From CAYMEV01 sp964431655 [NCBI: uncultured bacterium] (GTDB taxonomy: Bacteria; CAYMEV01), in assembly GCA_964431655.1 (NCBI GenBank), contig CAYSKJ010000189.1:1-5583 (forward strand): DNA of 5,583 bases, in the 5' to 3' direction. Below, one piece after another: positions 1 through 5,583 of this stretch (positions are counted from its first letter, which is position 1; every line of letters starts with the position of its first letter). The position numbers were made by a program, and so were the translations under genes. Under the pieces are notes generated by a model, which saw only the letters and a list, made by a program, of their open reading frames with translations, searched no databases and was not told where the DNA came from.

Positions 1-411
1 ATATGACATCTTTTCCTCCTTGTTTAGAGGCGACATCTATATTGGCACATAGGGTATACACCTAGGCAGCTTTTTAGTCAATAAAGCCACTAAATTCATT
101 TTTTCCCCCAGGGGAGAGAGATACCCATTTTTCTCCAGCATCCAATGATTATTATAAGCATCGGATAGTTTCTCTGTCATGCCATATATTATCTGTTTTT
201 TCAATGTTCTGTTGAAGTGTTCTGCAACTCCATTGTTCGCTGATTCTCTCGGGTAACCAAAGCTGGGAGCAATTCCCCGGCATCTGATCTGAATAATAAA
301 GTGATCTGATGTATTCTGGCATCCATTATCCATTCTTAACTGAAGGCTGTAAAAGGCAAGCAGGAATGCACCTTCCATGGAGAAAAATTTTGCACCATTG
401 CTGCACTTTAG
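1..411 (-). pseudogene. Truncated DDE (rve-type) transposase/integrase, C-terminal half only
   Basis: This is the C-terminal half of an integrase-core transposase of the IS3/IS481 kind (strand-transfer enzyme of an insertion sequence). The frame is open from 411, just after a TAA at 414-412, to a stop at 39-37; the first ATG is at 378. Counting from that ATG, LRMDNG carries the second catalytic Asp (residue 17) and NNGVAEHFNRTLKK carries the catalytic Glu (residue 53). The 35 residues between them are the classic D35E spacing. YNNHWMLEKNGYLSP (75-89) matches the usual end of the core. The first catalytic Asp and the whole DNA-binding N-terminus are absent, so the protein cannot be active. The last ~20 residues before the stop are unconvincing. 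A different minus frame, open from 61 to the left edge and reading LCANIDVASKQGGKDVI, looks more protein-like, which suggests a frameshift near position 60-100. No terminal inverted repeats were found. The exact IS family is not settled. Confidence 0.8.
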
Positions 412-539
412 TTAAACATTTGCCAGGTGCTGGAGACGCTATCTCCCCGATCGGGTAAATTGCAGATTAATGCTTTTTTAATATCTGCCATTCCTTTAGA
501 ATCCACGGCCTTACACTCACTAAAGAACCCTGCGTATTC
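408..539 (-). pseudogene. Short coding remnant of unknown origin (43 codons, no start)
   Basis: Between the transposase remnant and the membrane protein gene, one minus frame is open for 43 codons (539-411, stop 410-408), bounded upstream by a TAA at 542-540. It begins EYAGFFSECKAVDSK and continues GMADIKKALICNLPDR, with a plausible amphipathic-helix composition. There is no start codon at its beginning; the only internal ATGs are at 491 and 419, and no good ribosome site was seen. The segment GMADIKKAL...PDR faintly recalls the GMADAI-(K/R)-AL...ER helix near the C-terminus of GT20 trehalose-phosphate-synthase-like enzymes, and an adjacent frame just upstream contains VNPY, another motif of that region. 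This is weak pattern similarity only. The stretch could equally be the eroded N-terminal part of the neighbouring element. It is best treated as debris. Confidence 0.3.
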
Positions 540-578
540 TTATAAGGATTAACCCGGAAATAACAGATATATAAATAA

Positions 579-3026
579 TTACTGATTAGCCTGTCTTTTC
601 AGGAAGGATAAATAATTTCTCATCTCGGCATCTCCCCGGTAGACATTCAGCCCCATTTCCAGCTGTTCCACAGCCTCTTTTATCCTGCCCTCTCTTTCCA
701 GCACCAGGGCCTTTATCATGTATTCCCTGGCTTTGTGGGCCATTTTCACTTTTTCTTCACCGGCATCGCCGATAAGATGGGTGGGGACACTCCTTAAGCC
801 GGTGATGAACTCAATATTCTTTTTGAACTCTTCTTCCCTGTCGAAGAATGTATCAAACTCGACAAAGGGAAAAGAATCGCTGTTATGGGGCATATCTTCT
901 GGAAGATTCTTTACCAGGGTATCCCTGCTGCAGATATAGTTGGACAGGACACTGCTTAAGTCCGTAATGCCGAAGGCCTGCATGTTTTTGCGGACATCAA
1001 TATCTATATCCCGGATATTGCGGAAATCCATGGAAATATTACCCTTTCTTCCCATAATTACAAGATGGGTATAAGAAAGCCATATGGTCAGGTCATCAAA
1101 GGCGCTGGCGAAATTCTTGAGTATGCTCAGAAAGCTTCTGTGGGATAAAAAGTGCATGGGAAGGTACTGGGTCATAATGCCGTTCTCTTTCAGCCTGCTT
1201 TTGCATAACTGGAAATATTCAGCTGTATAAAGGGCATTAGACCCCAGAAGGGGGTGAGTGGGATCACAGGAGATAATGTCAAAGCTGTTTTTTGTATAAT
1301 TCAGGAATATCCTTCCGTCCATAGCCACCCTGTTCAGCCTTTTATTTTCCAGTATACTGTAATTGTGCCGTCTGAAGAACTCCGCAGCCCTGAATATGGC
1401 AGGCACTATCTCAACGCTGTATATATCATCTCCTGCCGCAGTTCCCAGAACACCGCTGGTCACTCCCATGCCGAAACCTATAACCAGGACTCTGGCAGGG
1501 GCAGGGTTGTAGAGCAGGGGCATAAATCCCAGCATATTGACGGTCTTCATGGCATCGTAGGCAGTGCCTATAACAGCATTGTTATCGACATAGGCTGCCA
1601 GAAGATTATTGCTCTGGTCTTCTATGACGCATACATTGCCATGGGGAGTCTCCTCATAGAATACAAGCTTGTCATCCCTGTGCTCCAGACGAAAAACAGA
1701 AGGCGGAAGAACCTTTGCAGAAAAGAAGAAAAACAGAAGAAGGATAATGATGACTAAGGCTGATACCAGGGCTTTTGCCTTTTTCCCGGGAGCCAGGAAG
1801 ATATTTACGGCTGTAAAAACCAGGGCAAGCAGGATCAGGGATTTTGAAATGCCAATATATGGAAGCAGAAAAAAGGTTGTCAAAAGGGCGCCGGCAACGG
1901 AACCGGCTGTGGAATACAGAAGGCTCCGGGATGAAGCGGTTTTTTCCCTCTTTTGTCCCCCGAGTGCCCGGGTAAGCCTGATAAAAAGGATATTAATGCA
2001 TATGGAAGGAATAAAAAGCAGTATAACACAAAGCACAAAGACCGGGATCAGCGTCCTGAAATAGGACTGGGCCAGCGCTCTCCCCAGGGTAACATAGATG
2101 CCTCCTATCTTTTCCAGAAGAAGGGACATTGAAACCACATAAAATGCAAGAATTAACAGCCAGGACACCAGGCTTTTCATGCCCTTTGCCCTTGTCCTGC
2201 CGGACAGGTAACTGCCGGCAGATATCCCGGCAATATATACCAGAACAACGGTAGAAAAGCTGTAAGTGGTATTGGAGACTATGACGCTGAGGACCCTGGA
2301 AAACAGAACCTGCAGGCTGAGGGAGGAAAATCCCAGCATAATGAGAAGTCCTGTTATCCAGCGGGAAGAAAGGCCAAAATCTTTGCAGGGCTGGTTATCT
2401 TCTTTTTCAATAGATTCCCTGCCCCAGGGCTTTAGAAACTGCAGATATATACCCAGGGCCAGGAGCAGAGCGCTTATTATGTAAAATCCCGTATACAGCC
2501 CTAAATACCTTATGGAGTAGAAGGCGCAGATAAAGCCCCCGGCCAGGCCTCCTGCATTATAGGCCATATAGGTTGCTGAAAATTCCTTTATGGGCATAAA
2601 GGACTGGACAGCGGGAATTATCATCCCAGCTGATATACAGGGAATGATGGTGACCAGAAGGGCAAAGAGATAGTTGAAGAGGACAATGCTGAACCCTGAT
2701 GTTTCCTCAATGTTTATGATTCCCGATATGAACCGGTAAAAATCAACATACCTCAGAATAAGGACAGATAAAAATGATGAAATGATGCTCAGAAGAAAAG
2801 AAATCTTCAGGAGCCTGTCCTGTGAAATACGCTCAATAAGCCTGATGGAAAGCAGGTATCCCAGGGCAAGGCCGCTCATAATTGCCGTCAGGACCAGACT
2901 GCTTGAAAGCACTGAACTGCCCAGAAGAAGTTTAAGTATCCTCTGCCATAGTATTTCTGAATACAGGAAATAAAACCCGGAGACAAAAAGAATAATAAAC
3001 AGATATCTTTTATTCAACCGTAACAC
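579..3026 (-). CDS. Polytopic membrane protein with spermidine-synthase-like (SAM-fold) domain and TPR-like tail
   Basis: The 815-residue product belongs to the fused transporter-like/spermidine-synthase family of inner-membrane proteins, whose substrate is generally unknown. Residues 8-200 and 222-438 are about 12-14 hydrophobic helices, separated by a charged loop (201-221). Residues ~450-665 form a Rossmann methyltransferase-like domain: GFGMG (517-521, SAM loop), VEIVP (538-542), MDGR (569-572), CDPTHP (587-592), then YTAEYF. HNSDSFPFVEF (714-724) matches the NTDD-P-EY segment typical of these fusions. Residues ~767-800 (AREYMIKAL...EGRIKEAVEQLE) look like one TPR unit. The start is GTG at 3026, since the next Met is residue 50; a TTG three codons later is an alternative. 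It overlaps glmS by 17 nt, so it is probably translated from the glmS transcript. Compared with true aminopropyltransferases (GGGDGG, DSTDP) the first motif has Met for Asp and the second has His for its second Asp, so polyamine synthesis should not be assumed. No terminator was seen after the stop. Confidence 0.85.
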   Translation of the reverse strand: MLRLNKRYLFIILFVSGFYFLYSEILWQRILKLLLGSSVLSSSLVLTAIMSGLALGYLLSIRLIERISQDRLLKISFLLSIISSFLSVLILRYVDFYRFISGIINIEETSGFSIVLFNYLFALLVTIIPCISAGMIIPAVQSFMPIKEFSATYMAYNAGGLAGGFICAFYSIRYLGLYTGFYIISALLLALGIYLQFLKPWGRESIEKEDNQPCKDFGLSSRWITGLLIMLGFSSLSLQVLFSRVLSVIVSNTTYSFSTVVLVYIAGISAGSYLSGRTRAKGMKSLVSWLLILAFYVVSMSLLLEKIGGIYVTLGRALAQSYFRTLIPVFVLCVILLFIPSICINILFIRLTRALGGQKREKTASSRSLLYSTAGSVAGALLTTFFLLPYIGISKSLILLALVFTAVNIFLAPGKKAKALVSALVIIILLLFFFFSAKVLPPSVFRLEHRDDKLVFYEETPHGNVCVIEDQSNNLLAAYVDNNAVIGTAYDAMKTVNMLGFMPLLYNPAPARVLVIGFGMGVTSGVLGTAAGDDIYSVEIVPAIFRAAEFFRRHNYSILENKRLNRVAMDGRIFLNYTKNSFDIISCDPTHPLLGSNALYTAEYFQLCKSRLKENGIMTQYLPMHFLSHRSFLSILKNFASAFDDLTIWLSYTHLVIMGRKGNISMDFRNIRDIDIDVRKNMQAFGITDLSSVLSNYICSRDTLVKNLPEDMPHNSDSFPFVEFDTFFDREEEFKKNIEFITGLRSVPTHLIGDAGEEKVKMAHKAREYMIKALVLEREGRIKEAVEQLEMGLNVYRGDAEMRNYLSFLKRQANQ

Positions 3027-4836
3027 TTTTTGCCAGATTCCTTGGTTTGTCTATTTCTTTCCTGTTCAGGTCTGCAACATGATAGGCAAAGAGCTGAAGG
3101 GGAATGGCCGACAATATGGGCTGTACCACCTCATCAGCCTTGGGGATATAGATAACATCATTGGCATAGTTTTTAATCATCCTGTCCCCTTCCGTGGCCA
3201 CAGCTATAACCCTTCCCTTCCGCACCCTGATCTCTTCAATATTGGAGATGGTCTTCTCATAGGACACATCATTGGGCACAATGGCAACTGTTGGGAAATT
3301 CTCATCAATAAGGCTTATGGGGCCGTGTTTCATCTCCCCGGCAGGGTATGCCTCAGCATGTATATAGGATATCTCTTTTAGTTTTAAAGCGCCTTCATAG
3401 GCAATGGGAAGGCTATACATCCTGCCTATATAGAGAAAATCCTTGTAATGAGCGTATTTTTTTGCTATCTCCAGTATTTCCTGGTTTTTTTCCAGGAGTA
3501 TCTTAATCTTCATGGAAAGCTTCTTTATTGACCTTATGATCCTGAGCCCGTCACCGTAGGACAGGTATGACTGCCTTCCGATAAGAAGGGCCATAAGGAG
3601 CAGTATGACACACTGGGAAGTGAATAGCTTGGTGGAGGCAACCCCTATCTCTGGCCCTGCATGATTGTATACCCCGGCATCCGTAAGCCTGGATATGGTG
3701 CTTCCCACCACATTTACCAGGCCCAGCACCATGGCCCCCCTTCTCTTGGCTTCCTTTATGGCTCCTATGGTATCAGCGGTTTCCCCGCTCTGGCTTATGG
3801 CAAGGACTATATCATTTTCATTGAGCCTTAGATACCGGTAGCGGAATTCGGAGGCCAGCTCGACCTCAACATCGAGATTTGTCAGCTTTTCAAATATATA
3901 ACGGCCGTACAGCCCTGCATAATAGGATGTACCGCAGGATACGAGCAGAAGCCTTTTCTTTTTTTTCAGCTCGTGGATTATATCCTCCAGCCCACCGAGC
4001 TTGGATACGGCATCATTCTGGTCAATCCTCCCCTTAATTGCATTTTCCACAGTTTCTGGCTGTTCAAATATCTCCTTGAGCATATAGTGCTTATATCCCT
4101 TTTTATCCATGACAGTTTCCTTTATCTCAATGGACTGGAGCTCCCTGTTGATGGGTTTGTCCTCAATGGACAGATGGCGGTAGCTGTCTTTTGATATGAA
4201 CACCATCTCATTGTCCTGCAGGTATATTACCTTCTGGATATTGCTGTTCATGGCCTGGGTATCCGAAGCCACAATATAGCCGTCATCACCCAGTCCAAAA
4301 ACCATAGGGCTTCCCCTTCGGGCAATCACGAGGGTATCAGGATTATCCTGGCTTATGACAGCTATTCCGAAAGCCCCCTCCAGCTCTCCCATGGCCTTTT
4401 TCAGGGCATTTTCAAATCCCTGTCCTTTATATTCTTCTATCAGATGGGCTATCACTTCCGTGTCAGTCTGGCTGGAGAACCTGTGCCCCCTGCTCTTTAA
4501 AAAATCCCTTATCTCGCTGTAATTTTCAATAATACCATTATGCACGACATGAATTGAATTGGTGCAGTCCGAATGGGGGTGGGCATTCTTGACCGAGGGC
4601 TTGCCGTGGGTTGCCCACCTTGTATGGGCTATTCCGAGATTACCATTAAGGTTCTGGCTGGATATGTGGGCTTCCAGGTCGGCAACCTTGCCAAGGACCC
4701 TGTATCTCTTGATTCTGTTTCCATTAAAAAAAGAAAGACCTGCTGAATCATAACCCCTGTATTCCAGTTTTTTCAGTCCGTTTATCAGAATGCCGCAGGC
4801 ATTGGATTTTCCTATATAACCAATTATACCGCACAT
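3010..4836 (-). CDS. glmS: Glutamine-fructose-6-phosphate aminotransferase (isomerizing)
   Basis: GlmS converts fructose-6-phosphate and glutamine to glucosamine-6-phosphate and glutamate in the cytoplasm, the first committed step toward UDP-GlcNAc for peptidoglycan and surface glycans. The 608 residues are full length (E. coli enzyme 609). The glutaminase domain begins MCGIIGYIG with the nucleophile Cys2, then EYRGYDSAG, HTRWATHG (71-79), HNGIIEN (99-105) and TDTE (124-127). Two SIS sugar-isomerase domains follow: SCGTSYYAG (300-308), SQSGET (348-353), ASTKLFTSQ (400-408), then KLKE with Glu488, EAYPAGEMKHGP with His504, and the invariant tail PRNLAKSVTVE with Lys603. These correspond to the known catalytic Glu, His and Lys. 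The start is ATG at 4836, behind a strong AAGGGGAGA ribosome site. It is the first gene of a likely two-gene operon. No key residue is missing. Confidence 0.98.
   Translation of the reverse strand: MCGIIGYIGKSNACGILINGLKKLEYRGYDSAGLSFFNGNRIKRYRVLGKVADLEAHISSQNLNGNLGIAHTRWATHGKPSVKNAHPHSDCTNSIHVVHNGIIENYSEIRDFLKSRGHRFSSQTDTEVIAHLIEEYKGQGFENALKKAMGELEGAFGIAVISQDNPDTLVIARRGSPMVFGLGDDGYIVASDTQAMNSNIQKVIYLQDNEMVFISKDSYRHLSIEDKPINRELQSIEIKETVMDKKGYKHYMLKEIFEQPETVENAIKGRIDQNDAVSKLGGLEDIIHELKKKKRLLLVSCGTSYYAGLYGRYIFEKLTNLDVEVELASEFRYRYLRLNENDIVLAISQSGETADTIGAIKEAKRRGAMVLGLVNVVGSTISRLTDAGVYNHAGPEIGVASTKLFTSQCVILLLMALLIGRQSYLSYGDGLRIIRSIKKLSMKIKILLEKNQEILEIAKKYAHYKDFLYIGRMYSLPIAYEGALKLKEISYIHAEAYPAGEMKHGPISLIDENFPTVAIVPNDVSYEKTISNIEEIRVRKGRVIAVATEGDRMIKNYANDVIYIPKADEVVQPILSAIPLQLFAYHVADLNRKEIDKPRNLAKSVTVE
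3039..3043 (-). promoter_or_regulatory. Possible ribosome binding site for the GTG-started membrane protein gene
   Basis: AAGGA on the minus strand lies inside the end of glmS, 12 nt before the GTG at 3026-3024. The spacing is longer than optimal. Ribosomes terminating at the glmS TAA (3012-3010), 12-14 nt past the GTG, could reinitiate here, so coupling may matter more than this site. It gives modest support for the chosen start. Confidence 0.4.
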
Positions 4837-4841
4837 TATAA

Positions 4842-4850
4842 TCTCCCCTT
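4842..4850 (-). promoter_or_regulatory. glmS ribosome binding site
   Basis: AAGGGGAGA on the minus strand, with GGAG ending 6 nt before the ATG at 4836-4834. This fixes the glmS start and shows that the organism uses Shine-Dalgarno initiation. Confidence 0.8.
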
Positions 4851-4872
4851 TAAAATGCTTTTAGCTTTCTTT

Positions 4873-4900
4873 TATATATTTTATTTAAGCCATTTTTCAA
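4873..4900 (-). promoter_or_regulatory. Candidate sigma70-type promoter for glmS
   Basis: On the minus strand, TTGAAA (4900-4895) and TATATA (4878-4873) are separated by 16 nt; TATAAA two bases further on is an alternative -10 box. Transcription would begin near 4866, giving a leader of about 30 nt before the glmS ATG. The surroundings are AT-rich, so chance matches are possible, but this is the best pair in the spacer. Confidence 0.5.
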
Positions 4901-4920
4901 GTAAATTATCATGCGAATAT

Positions 4921-4945
4921 TTCTTTGACAAGGAAAGTCAGAGAA
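4921..4945. promoter_or_regulatory. Inverted repeat, candidate operator in the divergent promoter region
   Basis: TTCTTTGAC (4921-4929) and GTCAGAGAA (4937-4945) are inverted copies with 8 of 9 positions matching, separated by 7 nt. The dyad centre (4933) lies about 27 bases upstream of the predicted start of the response-regulator transcript and covers its -35 box. It also lies about 67 bases upstream of the predicted glmS start. It looks like a dimeric regulator site that could repress the regulator gene. The binding protein is unknown. Confidence 0.4.
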
Positions 4946-4953
4946 TATAAGAT
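4925..4953 (+). promoter_or_regulatory. Candidate promoter for the response-regulator gene
   Basis: A perfect -35 box TTGACA (4925-4930) is followed after 17 nt by TAAGAT (4948-4953), which matches TATAAT at 4 of 6 positions. TATAAG at 4946 with a 15-nt spacer is a poorer alternative. Transcription would begin near 4960, only about 3 bases before the ATG at 4963. Confidence 0.55.
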
Positions 4954-4962
4954 ATATTTACT

Positions 4963-5334
4963 ATGATAAAGGTTATACTGCTAGTAGATGACGATGAGAC
5001 ACTGCTTTCAATAGAAAGCGAAGCCCTTTCCGGCTTTGACTACCGTATCATACCCTGTTCCAGCGGTTTCCAGGCATTAGAGGAATTCAGCAATAACCGT
5101 GATATTGACCTTATTATAACCGACAGGCACATGAAGGATGTCAGCGGTGATGAACTTATTTCGCAGATAAGCAAGCACGACAGGCCTGTGCCTGTAATCC
5201 TTACCTCAGGTTCCTTCCTGGAAAAAGACTGCTGTGATGCAGAAACCAGGGACCAGACCTTCCTTCTGCCCAAGCCCTACCGAATAAGCAGACTTGTGGA
5301 GCTTATAAAGGATATAGAAAAGAAAACGTCCTGA
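4963..5334 (+). CDS. Receiver-only response regulator (CheY/Spo0F-like)
   Basis: This 123-residue protein is a stand-alone phosphoacceptor receiver domain with no output domain. It would take a phosphoryl group from a sensor kinase and act by protein contact in the cytoplasm. The hallmark residues are all present: the acidic pair D9-D10 in LLVDDDE, the phosphoacceptor D54 in LIITDRHM, the switch Thr81 in VILTSGS, and Lys104 in LLPKPY. The usual Met-Pro after the acceptor is Met-Lys here. The domain ends at ~118, leaving only a short Lys-rich tail. The ATG at 4963 is chosen because the VDDDE strand begins five residues later. No Shine-Dalgarno site precedes it; the nearest purine run, AGGAAAG (4931-4937), is 25 nt upstream. 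It is divergent from glmS and has no adjacent kinase gene, so its partner is unknown. The fold assignment is secure; the pathway is not. Confidence 0.95.
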   Translation: MIKVILLVDDDETLLSIESEALSGFDYRIIPCSSGFQALEEFSNNRDIDLIITDRHMKDVSGDELISQISKHDRPVPVILTSGSFLEKDCCDAETRDQTFLLPKPYRISRLVELIKDIEKKTS

Positions 5335-5337
5335 TCA
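5332..5337. other. Abutting convergent stop codons in one TGATCA palindrome
   Basis: The plus-strand regulator ends with TGA at 5332-5334 and the minus-strand DUF1847 gene ends with TGA at 5337-5335, so one hexamer serves both. Only a weak CTGAT-N5-ATCAG dyad (5331-5345) surrounds it, with no T-run, so there is no room for an ordinary intrinsic terminator outside the coding sequences. Confidence 0.9.
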
Positions 5338-5583
5338 TCTATCAGGGTATTCAAGCATCTTCTTCTGAACATACCCTGAATAAATGCAGGCCGCCGGGTT
5401 GTGGCCGAGTACCCTGTCTTTTACAAGGAAAGTTGTAACCGGTGCCTTTGAATTCTTTGAAAACTCTATATCATGACCCATGCACAGGCCGAATATGATA
5501 TTGAGGTCCGTATTGTTCCTGTTGCAGATCTCAGCCTGGTAATAAGGATTGCACATTGATTCGGGCTGGTTTTTGTGTATCTT
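5335..5583 (-). CDS. DUF1847 family putative metal-binding protein, C-terminal part (cut by window edge)
   Basis: The frame is open from the right edge (5583) to a TGA at 5337-5335, giving 82 codons of the C-terminus. The ATG at 5556 is probably internal, because the frame continues upstream as KIHKNQPES without a stop and the family is normally around 200 residues. MCNPYYQAEICN, NTDLNIIFGLCMGHD, SKAPVTTFLVKDRV and GHNPAACIYSGY follow the conserved C-terminal block of DUF1847, whose Cys and His residues are thought to bind metal. Here the visible candidates are the Cys of MCNP, the Cys of EICN, and the Cys and His of LCMGHD. The biochemical role of the family is unknown. It converges on the response-regulator gene with no bases between the two stop codons. 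Confidence 0.85.
   Translation of the reverse strand, partial: KIHKNQPESMCNPYYQAEICNRNNTDLNIIFGLCMGHDIEFSKNSKAPVTTFLVKDRVLGHNPAACIYSGYVQKKMLEYPDR

Noticed and set aside
446-455. Perfect palindrome CCCGATCGGG as a terminator or operator
   Set aside because: It has no loop and no adjacent T-run in the right place for the minus-strand transcript. A 10-bp palindrome alone is not enough.
579-715. Possible loss of a C-terminal part of the membrane protein through the adjacent insertion
   Set aside because: The family's conserved HNSDSFPFVEF segment is followed by a complete TPR-like helix pair and a clean stop, so the gene appears whole.
1254-1757. 167-codon plus-strand open frame antisense to the SpeE-like domain
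   Set aside because: It lies wholly opposite a well-supported coding region, has low-complexity charged ends, no recognisable motif and no ribosome site; it is a shadow of the real gene.
1669-2064. 131-codon plus-strand open frame antisense to the membrane helices
   Set aside because: Arg/Lys-rich translation opposite hydrophobic codons, no family resemblance; shadow frame.
5040-5273. 77-codon minus-strand open frame opposite the response regulator
   Set aside because: Fully antisense to a receiver domain with all catalytic residues; no motif; shadow frame.

Overview
The window reads as chromosomal DNA of an anaerobic bacterium of moderate GC, with AT-rich spacers. The organism cannot be named from this sequence. 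The support is a complete bacterial-type GlmS with a strong Shine-Dalgarno site, sigma70-like promoter boxes, and a DUF1847 protein, a family seen mostly in anaerobic bacteria and archaea. Arg AGG/AGA and Ile ATA codons are frequent in the large genes.

Layout, left to right. Positions 1-411 hold the minus-strand C-terminal half of a DDE (rve-type) transposase that has lost its N-terminal half. Positions 408-539 carry a second, unrelated-looking minus-strand coding remnant with no start. Together they form a decayed, mobile-element-scarred zone downstream of the main operon. Positions 579-3026 (minus) encode an 815-residue membrane protein: about 12-14 transmembrane helices, a spermidine-synthase-like Rossmann domain, and a short TPR-like tail. 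Positions 3010-4836 (minus) encode glmS, intact, with all catalytic motifs. The glmS stop lies 17 nt inside the start of the membrane protein gene, so the two are almost certainly one transcript with coupled translation.

The 126-nt spacer 4837-4962 is a divergent promoter region. It holds a glmS promoter, a promoter for a receiver-only response regulator (4963-5334, plus), and a 9-bp-arm inverted repeat covering the regulator's -35 box. The regulator has no visible Shine-Dalgarno site and its predicted transcript begins almost at the ATG. Its stop codon abuts the stop codon of a convergent DUF1847 gene (5335 to the right edge, minus, truncated by the window).

Functionally, GlmS supplies glucosamine-6-phosphate for cell-wall and surface polysaccharides. 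The co-transcribed membrane protein has a SAM-type fold whose aminopropyltransferase residues are partly replaced, so its substrate is unknown. No CRISPR array, rRNA or tRNA was seen. The most interesting items are the glmS-coupled membrane SpeE-like protein and the compact divergent control region.
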